The notes beneath the pieces were generated by a model. It saw only the letters and a list, made by a program, of their open reading frames with translations, was not told the DNA's origin and did no database searches. Below, piece after piece: positions 37,047 through 47,147 of a DNA stretch of 64,000 nt. Source of the stretch: Pogostemon cablin (lineage: Eukaryota > Streptophyta > Magnoliopsida > Lamiales > Lamiaceae); the NCBI GenBank assembly GCA_023678885.1, contig CM042963.1:26911542-26975541 (forward strand), read 5' to 3'. A program made the translations under genes and the position numbers. The stretch's first letter is position 1. The number at the start of each line of letters is the position of its first letter.

Positions 37047-37701
37047 CACACCATCCTTTGCCTTCACTTGGTTCACCGGTGTTGAATTCCCTTGCTTCTT
37101 CTTATTCCTATCGCCTTTCGGCCTAGGATAAGTAGCATTTTCAGCAACATGAACCTAAGGAGCTCTACGAAATAGTTCTTCCGCCGCCATAATTTTTGTC
37201 AGAAGTTCTGCCAATGTGTACAAATATTTGTTCATACCGTAGTTTAGACGAAATTGCTCAAAACTCCTAGGCAAGATTTGGAGTATGATATCGATTTGGG
37301 TTTCCCCATCGATTTCAGCTACAAGTTCCTCAAACTCATTAAGTTGGCCCATCATCCTAAGGACATGTTTCCTTACAGACGACTCTGGTGTTCGAAGAGT
37401 TCCTTAAATTTTGCATCATATCATAGGCGGAGTTCATAGCTTGATATTGATGGTGAAGCACATTTGATAAAGAAGCCAAAATATAGCACTTAGCAATCCT
37501 ATCATCCTTAGCCCATCTATTATAAGCAGCCCTATCCTCTTCACTAGAGTCATCAGTGGGTGTCACAGGGCACTCATCAGTGAGAACAAAGATATAATCT
37601 TCAGCAGTTAAAATAATGTCCATGTTTCGTTTCCAGTCAACATAATTTGTGCAAGTAAGTTTGTGTTCTATAAGTATGACAGAAAGTAAATTGAGTGCCA
37701 T
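37047..37701 (-). pseudogene. Element B gag
   Basis: It starts MALNLLSVILIEHKLTCTNY at 37701, then TNYVDWKRNMDIILTAEDY (gag N-terminus), a frameshift near 37385, MMGQLNEFEELVAEIDGETQ and a stop at 37157-37155. It ends with a basic stretch PRPKGDRNKKKQGNS before the solo LTR. Gag forms the particle core; here it cannot be made whole. Confidence 0.85.
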
Positions 37702-39342
37702 TTGAAAATCCTGAGAATCATAAATAAATAAACAGATCAAACACTTTGAATTTATCAATTTATATTGATTCCCTCTAAACAATATAAAATAAAATTCACC
37801 AACATCTCAAGCACCGTGAGTCTGCATGCCACGATAGTGTGGACATATATAAACCCGAACATTTACAAGAGAAGGTTTTACCCATTAATTTCATTTGTCA
37901 ACCTAACTTCATGACAAAATAATTAATAGTCGGTTTCTTTTTAGCATGCAAATAAGAGCAGTGACTCCGATGGGGAGGATACTTATTATTTGCACCTAAG
38001 TGTACACCATTATTTGATTTGTGCAAGCTTATGTGCCTTACAGATGGAGAAGTACACACGTACTCGGATAACTTCCTACAATCATCATAAAGAAGTTTGT
38101 ACCAGTGATCCATGAATAAACTCATCCGATGGGGAGGAAGGTCTATTGCCAACATGCAAGTTTACTCATATCACTTACAAACCAATAATGGAGGCCATGG
38201 AAATTAATTACCAATCCCCTCTCCCACTTAATTATTTAACACCGAGGGTTTTACATGCATATAATATCTATAAATAAAATACACATCCTAGCATGCTTCT
38301 ATATTCAGCAATTTAAAACAATAAATCACAAAGAACATGCATATCATATATAATAATAATAAGATAATTAAATCAAATCGTGACAGTTATATATCACAAC
38401 GAAAATCACACAAAAAACACACCAAGAAAATCAAAAAATGAAAAACGAGCCTGCTGGACACCAAACACATTGGCATGACTCATGCGCACTCCTGCACGAG
38501 TCGTGCCGCTCCCGTGCCTTTTATTTTTACACCAGTGCCCCACGCCTCCTGCAGTCGTGCTGCATCTGCCCATCACTTGTGCCACCCAAGTTTGGCATGC
38601 TAGAAATCACTCACAGTTACGCCAGACGTGGGCATGACTCATGCGGGTTCTTTAGTGCCTGTCATACCGTCGCCTTTGCACGTCTGTCGCGCCACGCTTT
38701 GTGCGTCCCGCCTATCCTCGCCTAGTCGTGGCGCACTCGGTACGACTCATATGCGAGCTTCCAGTGGTGCTCACACCTGTCGATCGTTAATCACCATGCT
38801 CCTTTGCCGCGATACGTCCCTGCCGGTAGCAGCACCACTCATGCCTGTTGTCATCGGCATGACTCGTGCCACCATGTGGCATGACTCGTGTGTGTCGTCA
38901 GCGCCGCACGCATACCCAGACACTGCCCATCAGCGCAGCACACATCGCAAACCCCTGTCGCATGCACCCGCCGACGATCTTGAGCCAGCATGACTCGTGC
39001 CATCTTATGGCATGACTCTTGCCGTGTCGCGTTCTGCCTGTGCTATCGTGTGTCGTGCCTATCCATCCCTTGTCTACTGTCGGTGTTGTCTCTCGCTGGC
39101 ACGACTCGTGTCGGCATCCAACGTGACCCATCCGACAGCCACCGCCGTTTGTCTGTCGCATTTCGCCGCTGTCAAACGCATAGAGTATTCAACAAGAAAT
39201 ATAATTTCTAAACCCTAGTCCACGTTTGACACAAGTATATTACATCCGAATAGGGTATACAAGCATAACACAAATATATACTTAAACCCTTTCACTTTTG
39301 GCACATAAACCCTAGCCTAACGTTTCACGCTTAGCCACAAAA
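37702..39342 (-). other. Long 5' leader of element B
   Basis: It is about 1.6 kb and lies between the PBS and gag. The half near the LTR (38440-39180) is GC-rich and carries the iterated GGCATGACTCGTGCC motif. The remainder is AT-rich and is related to the leader of element A. The ORFs inside are not protein-like. Confidence 0.7.
38440..39120 (-). repeat. Iterated near-palindromic motif in B's leader
   Basis: GGCATGACTCGTGCC or a close variant occurs near 38453, 38472 (opposite orientation), 38632, 38739, 38857, 38878, 38988, 39009 and 39099. In the element's sense direction it reads GGCACGAGTCATGCC, sharing the CGAGTC core with the motif in A's leader. Confidence 0.75.
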
Positions 39343-39361
39343 CCAAAGCTCTAATACCAAT
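39343..39361 (-). other. Primer binding site of element B
   Basis: The minus strand reads TTGGTATTAGAGC directly after the 5' LTR, one base away from the standard initiator-tRNA site seen in A. Confidence 0.85.
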
Positions 39362-40567
39362 TGTTGGTGTTTGATCATTTGGTTAGCATGAACCGTTAGG
39401 GTTCCATGCATTTCTCAATCAGCGGAAGCAAGAACACAGAAACGTATTACCTTTCACCAGGATATGTTGATGAAGAACAGCTACAAAAAATAACCTCTTG
39501 ATTTTTTACTGTATTTCCAAGTCCAATCTTGACGTCGTGTGGGCTACGATCTTCAAGATCCTCTCAATCTGCTATTTTATTTCCCTTCTCACGGTTTAGG
39601 AATGATTTCTTAAGGTTACTGGACAGCTGAGATGACTTATTTATAGGCTACAGTAGGGACCAGGAGGAGAAATCAGAGTCGGGCCTCCATTAGGCTTAAG
39701 TATCCAAGTTTAGCCTAAAACTTATACTTAAGTCCAATAATAATAATATATACCACTAAAATATTATTACTGCACTGCTGCTCCAGTCCCAAATTACGTT
39801 ATGGACTCCTTCTTATTATGAGCTCATTAGTTTCCCTATGTTTAAGATATACAATGCCCATTAATTAATTAAGTTACTGACAACTCCATTAATTAATATC
39901 ACATCCGAGAGTAGTACCACTCAACCTCATTATCATGCCGAAATTAATCCACTTGCAAGATTTACATGATAATCCTTATGAGCTCCTCAAGGGGGCATCA
40001 TCAACCTAAATAGGACACGGATTCCTTCTACAATCAACAACACACCATAGAGACATCACTACTTCACAACTCACCAAGTTTGTTGATTTAATTACATGTA
40101 AATCTCACCCATTGATGAATCAAAGAAATACATACTGGTTTACATGTCGATTTTATTATATAGAGATTAAGAGCACGAACATCCATAATAATAGAGATCA
40201 AGTTCTTAATATAGTCAGTATAAGTCGAATGATCTGAAGCGGTCTTACTCAATACACACAAAGCATACTAATGCGATTCTATAGTCAAGACAAACTAATA
40301 CCAAATCACACTACCACCATCCCGATAGATTATCCCCGTCTATCTTGATTGTGAGCATATGTTTATACTTTATAAGAAAACTGATAATATGATCTTCCAC
40401 GTGTTGTTGCACAACATATTATCTACAGTATAAAGTAAGTGGACTCTCGCACAAACATATAAATAAATTATAATATGCAAAACGTTTGATCAAATGATTT
40501 TTATTTTCAAATAAATTGTTAAAACATTGTTCATACAAAAGCTAAACTTTTACTATTCAATCTAACA
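39362..40567 (-). repeat. 5' LTR of element B
   Basis: 1206 bp, ends TGTTGGTGTTTGATC and ATTCAATCTAACA. It is the short LTR type without the shared module, equal in length to the 3' LTR once the nested solo LTR is removed. Confidence 0.9.
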
Positions 40568-40572
40568 ATCTC

Positions 40573-40839
40573 AGCTTCCTAGAACCCTAATTCATATGCC
40601 TAAAACACGTTTGAGACTGGGAGAAAGCAGATTGAGAAGATCTGGAAGATCGTCATTCACACGATGTCAAGATTGGACTTGGGAATACATCCGAAGATCA
40701 AGAGGTTGTTTTCTGTAACTGTTCTTCTTCAACATACCCTGGTGAAAGATAATGCGAATTTATATTCTTATTTCCTCTGATATAGAGAATTGCATGGAAC
40801 CTTAATGGGTCACGTTAACCAAAGGATCGAGCGCCAACA
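40573..40839 (+). repeat. Solo LTR C, right part
   Basis: It continues LTR C after element B and the repeated ATCTC. It ends GAGCGCCAACA, followed by the CAAAC target duplication. Confidence 0.88.
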
Positions 40840-41195
40840 CAAACACAATCTGATTGTCATGTGAACTAAAGCTAAGGAAGCATGGAAAATCCTTCAACTT
40901 TATTTTGAAGAAACTGATTCGGTTCGAAATTCAAAATTACAAAGGTTGATGAGTGAGTATGATAAGTTGTGTATGAAAGATGATGAAAATATTGATGCAT
41001 ATTACACTCGTTTTTCCTATCATAAATCAGTCTCATATGCTTGGTGAGATTATTTCTGAGCAGAAATAGGTTCAAAAGATTTTAAGAACTCTCCCAAAAA
41101 GATTTAGAAAGAAGGTGACGGCAATTGAGACCTTCAGAAAAATCCAATCGATTGGTTTAGATGAACTTGTGGGAGATCTTCGTGATGATGATTAG
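40840..41195 (+). pseudogene. Ty1-copia gag relic D, right part
   Basis: It reads KEAWKILQLYFEETDSVRNS, then KLQRLMSEYDKLCMKDDENI and, after frame changes, GLDELVGDL, the central gag block of plant copia elements. It continues the relic at 20695-20947. Confidence 0.8.
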
Positions 41196-41199
41196 ATCT

Positions 41200-41610
41200 T
41201 ATAGTCTACGTAATCCGTTTAGGTTTCATGCAAATCTAAAACATCAAAATTACAGAAAGGATTACATTTTACCAAAGGCTGCCGGAGAAGTCTGAATCGC
41301 AAACTGCAGAAACAACCTCTTGATCTTCTACTGTATTTCTGCACCTTATCTAGACTTCGTGTGGGCGATGATCCTCTAGGTGATCTCAATCCACAGTCTC
41401 CTCCGAAATAATTTCGGCCTCTTAATTTGATCTCGAAATCAAGATTTCTAGATTTTAGGCATCATAGAAATTTTTTCTCTCTCCTCACTTATTTTCTAGG
41501 TAGAAAACATGAATGATAATTAATAGACTGATGAGATGGCTTATTTATAGGCTACAACAGGGACCAGGATAATAAACTCAATCTCAGTTGTAATATCACA
41601 GTAAATCTTT
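41200..41610 (-). repeat. Truncated LTR related to the nest family
   Basis: The phrases AACAACCTCTTGATCTTCTA, CTTCGTGTGGGCGATGATC and GGCTACAACAGGGACCAGGA match the LTR family in reverse orientation. The flanks lack LTR termini and a target duplication, so this is a fragment. Confidence 0.6.
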
Positions 41611-42159
41611 GTGCTCATTGTACCACATGGTAACTTTTAACCGTGACCACAATTTTTTTTAAAAAAAAGTATGTTTATTTTTTTGATCAAGATATATTAA
41701 TTAGCATATATCTCCAACTAACTACAGCCACTAAGCCTCCTCTGTTGACTTACAACCCACCAGAAAACTCTTTACCACATATGATCAATTTGATTATATT
41801 TCTTTGGTTATGATCTGCAACTCCAAATTAAATTGAATAAAAGAAAAGGACGAAGATCAAATACAAAAGAAAAGGATGAAAATTATATTAGACAAGAGGG
41901 AAAGGACTCGAGATAAACTTACACTGTTGCATAGATATGGTGAGAGGCTAGTCGTGTGGTGGCTTCGCATTTCTGGTGCTGCTGCAGCTAACGAGTTCGA
42001 CTGGTAATCGAAAGTGGCGAGCAGTCGATGGTGGGCAGCAGCGAGGGCAGCGTAGAGACGGCGACGGGAATCAGATCCGACAGTGGATTAACGAGGCTAA
42101 CTGGATTCTAGATTCCTAATTTTATTAGCAGGAGAGAAACGAGAGAGAGAGTCCGACGC
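41611..42159. other. Gene-free stretch
   Basis: I see no intact gene. Near 42150-42240 the phrase GACGCCGAGCGCCTGGTTCT occurs twice about 65 bases apart, a partial duplication of the carboxylesterase relic next to it. Confidence 0.3.
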
Positions 42160-42430
42160 CGAGCGCCTGGTTCTAAACCCTTGACAAATCGATAAATTCT
42201 ATCCAGGGATTGCGGCCGCCGACGCCGAGCACCTGGTTCTTGATCTAGAGGATAGCATTGAGGGCGTCGTCATAGACGGCGAGGAGGCAGTTCTCAGGGG
42301 CGAGGCGGTACTCAACGGAGACAACGACAGTGGGGAACTTGGAGGCGTCGTTATTGCAGGAGTTGTGGCACTGAAGAGGACGAAGTCGCCATGGAGGTAG
42401 ATGGTTAGGGCTTCGTCGAATAACAGCGGG
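42160..42430 (-). pseudogene. Carboxylesterase (CXE, alpha/beta-hydrolase) fragment
   Basis: The minus strand reads LTIYLHGDFVLFSAT and, after a frame change, KFPTVVVSVEYRLAPENCL, then YDDALNAIL, a stop, and IKNQVLGVGG. Plant CXE and GID1-type hydrolases have the same order around the oxyanion-hole motif HGGGF and the EYRLAPE block. Here HGGG is reduced to HG, a tryptophan codon in the (L/I)xW(I/V)K block is a stop, and the catalytic Ser, Asp and His segments are absent. It is a dead fragment, with higher GC than its surroundings. It may have been captured by the neighbouring CACTA-like element. Confidence 0.7.
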
Positions 42431-42499
42431 ATAGGAGAAAAATGAGAGAGAAGTACTGAAATTAAATAATTAAAAGATATGCACACAAATTATTTTTTT

Positions 42500-43552
42500 A
42501 TTTAAAACAACTAAATTTTACCGACGATAATTTTTTGTCGTTAGCTTTGTTGATTTATTATTTAATATTTTACGACGAAAATTGTCCATCACTAATTAAA
42601 CCTTAAATCTTTCGAATAAATTTTTATATTTAGCGACAGATATCTATCCGTCGCTAAATAAAAGACTTTAAAATTTATTTTTTTATTTTTTACGATGGAT
42701 TAAATCTATCGCTAAATTAAAGGACTTTATTTTTTATTCTTTTAATTCTTTGTGACGGATTAAATCCATCCCTAAATTAGAAGACTTAAATTTTTTATTT
42801 TTATTATATATTTACCGATGGAAATTTTTGGTCAGTAAATTTTCGGGATTTATTCCCTCCAAAATAACGATGGATATGCTAACTGAAAAAAGATTCATCG
42901 CTGACAAAGTCTTTTATGAGAGGCAAAAGCTCTTGTGTCCCCGGTTGCACAGATTTAGACCCGTGCGCCCAAGTCCGACACTGCCTATATTGAGTTTTTT
43001 ATTTTTTTTTAACTTATAAATTACCAGCTTAATAAATGGGACAGGTTGGACACACGGGTCAAGTCCATGCCCCCGAACACACAAGATACTAACTTTTTGT
43101 GAGACAGTTTATTTATAAGATGGGTGTGAGACGAGTCGACCCATTACTAAAGTATGTTTATTATATAGATAAAGTATATTTAATGGTTTTTAAAGTATGT
43201 TTTCTAAAGTATGTTTGATTATGTATTAATGTATGATTTTAGCGCGTTATAATATGATTAACATACTTTAACTACAAATAAACATACTTTATCTAGTATA
43301 CAATAAACATACTTTAGTGATTGGTCGACCCGTCTCACATCTATCTCACAAATAATCCGTTTCACAAGAGAGTGTCTCTCCAACGCTAGATCCGTCGAAA
43401 AAGGGTCAAAAAATCCATCAGTAATTTCTTTTAATGATTTATTTAAAATAAATCTTGTTAAATCAATAAAATGTCGATAATCCATCGGTAATTAGCGACA
43501 TTTTTTTTCCATCGGTAAATCCATCGTAATCCAACAGTTTCTTATAGTGAAT
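42500..43552. mobile_element. CACTA-type element remnant with subterminal repeats
   Basis: The right end, on the minus strand, reads CACTATAAGAAACTG, the CACTA terminal signature. Subterminal repeats around GCGACGGATTAAATCCATCG recur every 70-85 bases at 42515-42880 and again at 43380-43550. I found no matching left terminus and no transposase. A Mutator-type MITE (43085-43378) is inserted in it. Confidence 0.6.
43085..43378. mobile_element. Mutator-type MITE, copy 4
   Basis: The right end GAGAGTGTCTC and the internal phrases GGTCGACCCGTCTCACA and GTCGACCCATTACTAAAG match the family. GTCGACCC appears in both halves, so the inverted repeats are longer here. The left border is approximate and no target duplication is clear. 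Confidence 0.65.
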
Positions 43553-43932
43553 TAACATATTTTTAACAATAAATAACAATTTAGATTTAACTCATTGTTA
43601 AATTAAAAAAAAACATATTATAATCTAATAATAATGTAATTAATTTGTCCCGTGCAACGCAAAACATAATTGTTAAGACAATGGCAATTGGCAACGGCGC
43701 CTAAAGCAACTGATTCTTTCAACTTAATCAATTTTTAGTCCTAGTCATAATTAATAAATATAACCACTCCTTTTTATTTATATATTTTTTAGTTTAATTT
43801 AAAATATATCCCTTTTAATTTATGGATAATCCATCACACATAAGGATCATAAGACGGTCCGCACAAGACCTACCCATAAATATATTACTCTCTCCGTGCA
43901 TAGCAAGGGAAAATAATAATAGGCTAATACTA
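43553..43932. other. Gene-free AT-rich stretch
   Basis: I see no gene. GTCCCGTGCAACGC near 43647 resembles plant Helitron or SINE termini, but no hairpin or partner end was found. Confidence 0.25.
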
Positions 43933-44270
43933 CTGCGCACCTGGGTGCACCCCAAGATATGGTGCACATACTTTCAGAAATGTATACAATTTTGAACTAA
44001 AACATATACAATTATAAACAAAAATGTATACACTTTGTTAGTGAATTTTTTGTTAGTTTTTTAATGAAAAATTGAGTGTAAAAGAATATACAATTATTTA
44101 AAAATATTTATACACTATTGAATAAAAAGTTATACACATATGTATACTAGTTTTTTAATGAAAAATTGAGTATGAAAAAGATATACAATTATTAAGAACA
44201 CATGTATATACAATATATAGAATAAAAAGTTATACACATATGGGTGCACCCTTGCACCCGAGTGCACCAG
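43933..44270. mobile_element. Unclassified MITE with internal duplication
   Basis: The left end CTGCGCACCTGGGTGCACC and the right end, on the other strand CTGGTGCACTCGGGTGCA, form imperfect inverted repeats. Inside, a unit of about 100 bases containing TAATGAAAAATTGAGT and ATAAAAAGTTATACACATAT occurs twice. No target duplication was identified. Confidence 0.55.
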
Positions 44271-44525
44271 ATATCAACTAATAACCGTCAAGCTGTTGAT
44301 CCCTCCGCGGTTGTTCCCCTATTCTGTTGGTACTGCATTTGCTCCTTATCTCGCCTTGTTGCTTACTAGTTGAGATTCGTGGACAGCAAAGAAAAGAAAA
44401 GGAATAGGGGTCAAAGAAGAGCTAAAAGTTGAGTACTGGTGCTTTCCATGTGCAAAAAGAAAGAGCTAGTTACAAGGAAGTTGCCCATTTGAGCGGGTGC
44501 CGCGTTCGAACATTGGTTGAATAAT

Positions 44526-44810
44526 GAGTTACTCTCCTGTGAGACGGATTTTTGTGAGATGGGGTTTTTTGTGAGATGGGTCGACCCATTACTAAGCTTA
44601 TTATATAGGTAAAGTATGTTTATTTGTAGTTAAAGTATGTCAATAGTAAATCATATTATAATACCATAAAATCATACTTTAATTCATTATTTATCATATT
44701 AGAAAACATATTTTAACAATCATTAAACATATTTTATGTATATAATAGACATACTTTAACACGTCTCACGAACCATCTCACATATTTAACGTCTTATAAA
44801 AGAGTTTGTC
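44526..44810. mobile_element. Mutator-type MITE, copy 5
   Basis: A 285-bp element, start GAGTTACTCTCCTGTGAGACGG and end AGAGTTTGTC, with the internal GGGTCGACCCATTACTAAG phrase. The flanks are TTGAATAAT and AATAATAAT (6 of 9 identical). Its right end abuts an (AAT)n microsatellite. Confidence 0.75.

Positions 44811-44887
<77 letters not shown>
44811..44887. repeat. (AAT)n microsatellite, first slice
   Basis: About 77 bases of AAT repeats. The array resumes at 46071-46085 and 46911-46950 after two inserted elements. Confidence 0.95.
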
Positions 44888-44893
44888 GAAGAA

Positions 44894-46070
44894 GGGGTGG
44901 CTATTCGCACCCCCGAAGTTACTTAACGTACCCCATTTATGTTAAGGATTAAAATATGACATAAACATCCCTATAAAATTATATGATTAAAATTACTTAA
45001 AAATAAAATCACATTTTGGACGATACTTCTTCCAAATCACCTTACTACTTCATCTTCACTCACCACTTCGCAACAATCCACTCCTCCATCTACAGATACT
45101 CCACACTTTCCATATACATCAATCAATGTGTTGCAATCATACATTTGAATCCACTAAAATCAATGCTCATATATATCAATGTCATAACTAACTACTGCAT
45201 TGCTTCACTTCTCTGATAAATTAACAGATCAATCAAATTCCAATATTTCTTCAAGATCATGAGCAGCTTACTTTTTGAAAACGAAAACCACTCTCTCTTC
45301 TCAACCATTCTCTCTCTCTCTACGTTATGCGGTTCCTCTACTTTTCTTATCCTCTCCTCCGATTCATCTTCTCTCCCATCATTTTTTCCACCTTAATTGT
45401 CCTGCTTTACCTTCTCAGCTTAGGCGCTCTCCAGAATTCATTCTGCCATTGGATCCGATTCTGCTGAATTGATCGTCAATTCAATTGAGGTATCGTGGAC
45501 GTCGATCGCATTTCGATTACGGGCGTGGATCCGATCCGCACCAGTTCTATGAGGATTCATTTCTCGAGTGGGACGTTCGAGCGTCGCTAGAGGTTATATA
45601 CGGAGAGCGTGAGTAGTGTATTAGTATTTATTAAGATGTGGATTAGCATTGCAGAGATGTGTGATTGAAATGCAAATTGTTAATGATCTAGAAGGTGATT
45701 AATGGAGGTTCCAGTGGGATTTCTGCGACATTTAGGATTTCTGCAACTTTTAGGATGGTGGTGATATTTTTTTAATTGTGAAGCTTTCTCTCTCAATAAC
45801 ACTTTCTCTTATGCGCTCACCTTCACCTTCTTCACCCACGATTGATAGGAAGGGTGGGTAGGAGTGGAGATGGGTTAGTGATCTCTAAATACTAAGATGA
45901 ATATTTTTCTTAACTTGTTTATTACTAAAATAAAATATATAGAATAGAGGGTATAATGGTTTTAATTGGGGTGTGTTAGTAATATTTATATAATTATATT
46001 AATAAAAATATTGGGATATATATGGTAAATGAGGTAAGTTAAGTAATTTAGGGATGCTAATAGCCACTCC
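44894..46070 (+). mobile_element. Pack-MULE-like element with a captured gene fragment
   Basis: The ends are inverted repeats of about 45 bases (GGGGTGGCTATTCGCACCCC and, on the other strand, GGAGTGGCTATTAGCATCCC). Inside, 45330-45475 encodes a hydrophobic stretch RFLYFSYPLLRFIFSPIIFS and STLIVLLYLLSLGALQ. In another frame, 45480-45610 encodes RRSHFDYGRGSDPHQFYEDS and FLEWDVRASLEVIYGERE before a stop. This looks like a truncated membrane-protein exon with a frameshift. I do not recognise the donor gene. The GC content of this part is higher than its surroundings. No transposase is present. The flanks are AAT repeats, so a target duplication cannot be judged. Confidence 0.55.
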
Positions 46071-46086
46071 TAATAATAATAATAAG

Positions 46087-46910
46087 GGAAAATAGATTTT
46101 TTCGTCCGCTAACTTTCACTCATTTTGAAATTAGTCCATTAATTTTTTCAATTTTGAAATTAGTCCGTTGATTTTATAACAATTTTGAAATTAATCCATT
46201 AACTTCATAAAATTCAACATTTTGGTCCTTTGACCTGCTATGACAGGTCTTTGAATATTTTCACTCCAATTAATTTATATTATATTTTTATTTAACCAAT
46301 TTTATCTCACTTTTTATTTTTTACTTCCGTATACCAAACAAATAATATTAATCTCAATACTAAAATGGAGCAAATTTAACTAAATATTGATACTTCCTCC
46401 ATCCGCTCGAAAGATGGTCTTTTTTTCATTTTGATCGTCCGTTTCAAAGAGGGTCACTTCATTTTTTACACAGATGAGATCCACACACACCCACTAATAT
46501 AACTAAAATATGGGGTCCACACTCCCACTAATACAACTACCCACTACATATTAAATAACAATACTTCTTAATCAACGTGCACAAAAGCAAAATGCCCTCT
46601 TTCGGACGGACGGAGGGAGTATAATATAAATTCTTAGTGGGGGCTATTTTTTTGTAAAATAGTATATATATATATATATATATATTACATATTTTTTATT
46701 TTTATCTTTTAGAATAACCTGCTAATGACCTGTTGAAACGGACGATTTTGTTGAACTTGGTAAACATGATGGACCATTTTCAAAATTTTCAAATATAATA
46801 GACGATTTTCAAAAATTTGCAAATATAATGGACGATTTTCAAAAGTGAAAAACTTATGAACTAAATTCAAAATTGAACAAAGTTAACGGACGAAAAAAAT
46901 CTATTTTTCC
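46087..46910. mobile_element. Terminal-inverted-repeat element in the AAT microsatellite
   Basis: The left end GGAAAATAGATTTTTTCGTCC and the right end, on the other strand GGAAAAATAGATTTTTTTCG, are inverted repeats followed by related phrases (TTTTGAAATTAGTCC). The interior is AT-rich and non-coding, with tandem GACGATTTTCAAAA phrases at 46740-46845. A Stowaway element sits inside. AAT repeats flank both sides. Confidence 0.7.
46393..46619. mobile_element. Stowaway MITE
   Basis: A 227-bp element with ends CTTCCTCCATCCGCTCGAAA and, on the other strand, CTCCCTCCGTCCGTCCGAAA. TA flanks both sides (46391-46392 and 46620-46621). It is nested in the 46087-46910 element. Confidence 0.9.
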
Positions 46911-46951
<41 letters not shown>

Positions 46952-47147
46952 TAGGATCAGCAGCGCCGCCCAAAGACGAGTGCTTCTTCAAAAAGTCCAA
47001 GTCCCACATTTCTCTCTCCTCCACAAAAAAACACACAGACATTCGGAGAAGAGAAAGAGAGAGCATTGGTGTAAGTGATTCTCGAATCGAATCGGGAGAA
47101 TAGGAGAAATTGGAGGAGAAAGTGGGTTTGCAGTTAGTGTTAGTTAT
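46911..47147 (+). promoter_or_regulatory. Residual AAT repeat, proximal promoter and 5' UTR of the MAP kinase
   Basis: AAT repeats run to about 46950. A GA-rich stretch (GAGAAGAGAAAGAGAGAG near 47046) precedes the start codon and is probably 5' UTR. The promoter must overlap transposon-derived DNA. I see no certain TATA box. Confidence 0.45.

Larger units (their letters stand above)
21865..40567 (-). mobile_element. Ty1-copia element B, full length, with three nested insertions
   Basis: B runs leftward. Its 5' LTR is 39362-40567 (1206 bp), the PBS is at 39343-39361, the leader 37702-39342, gag and pol 24287-37701, and its 3' LTR is 21865-22765 plus 23967-24272 (1207 bp). Target duplication ATCTC flanks it (21860-21864 and 40568-40572), inside LTR C. 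Three later insertions lie in it: a solo LTR at 22766-23961, element A at 24489-32624 and a solo LTR at 35662-37046. By hand count the two LTRs differ at about 21 of the first 190 positions, so B is old. Its gag-pol is broken by at least four stops and two frameshifts besides the insertions. Confidence 0.92.

Noticed and set aside
38438..39218. Several Cys- and His-containing ORFs in B's leader
   Set aside because: Cys and His recur with the GGCATGACTCGTGCC motif rather than forming a zinc finger; B's leader is non-coding.
43640..43670. Helitron terminus
   Set aside because: GTCCCGTGCAACGC resembles one, but no hairpin plus CTRR end and no 5' TC partner were found.
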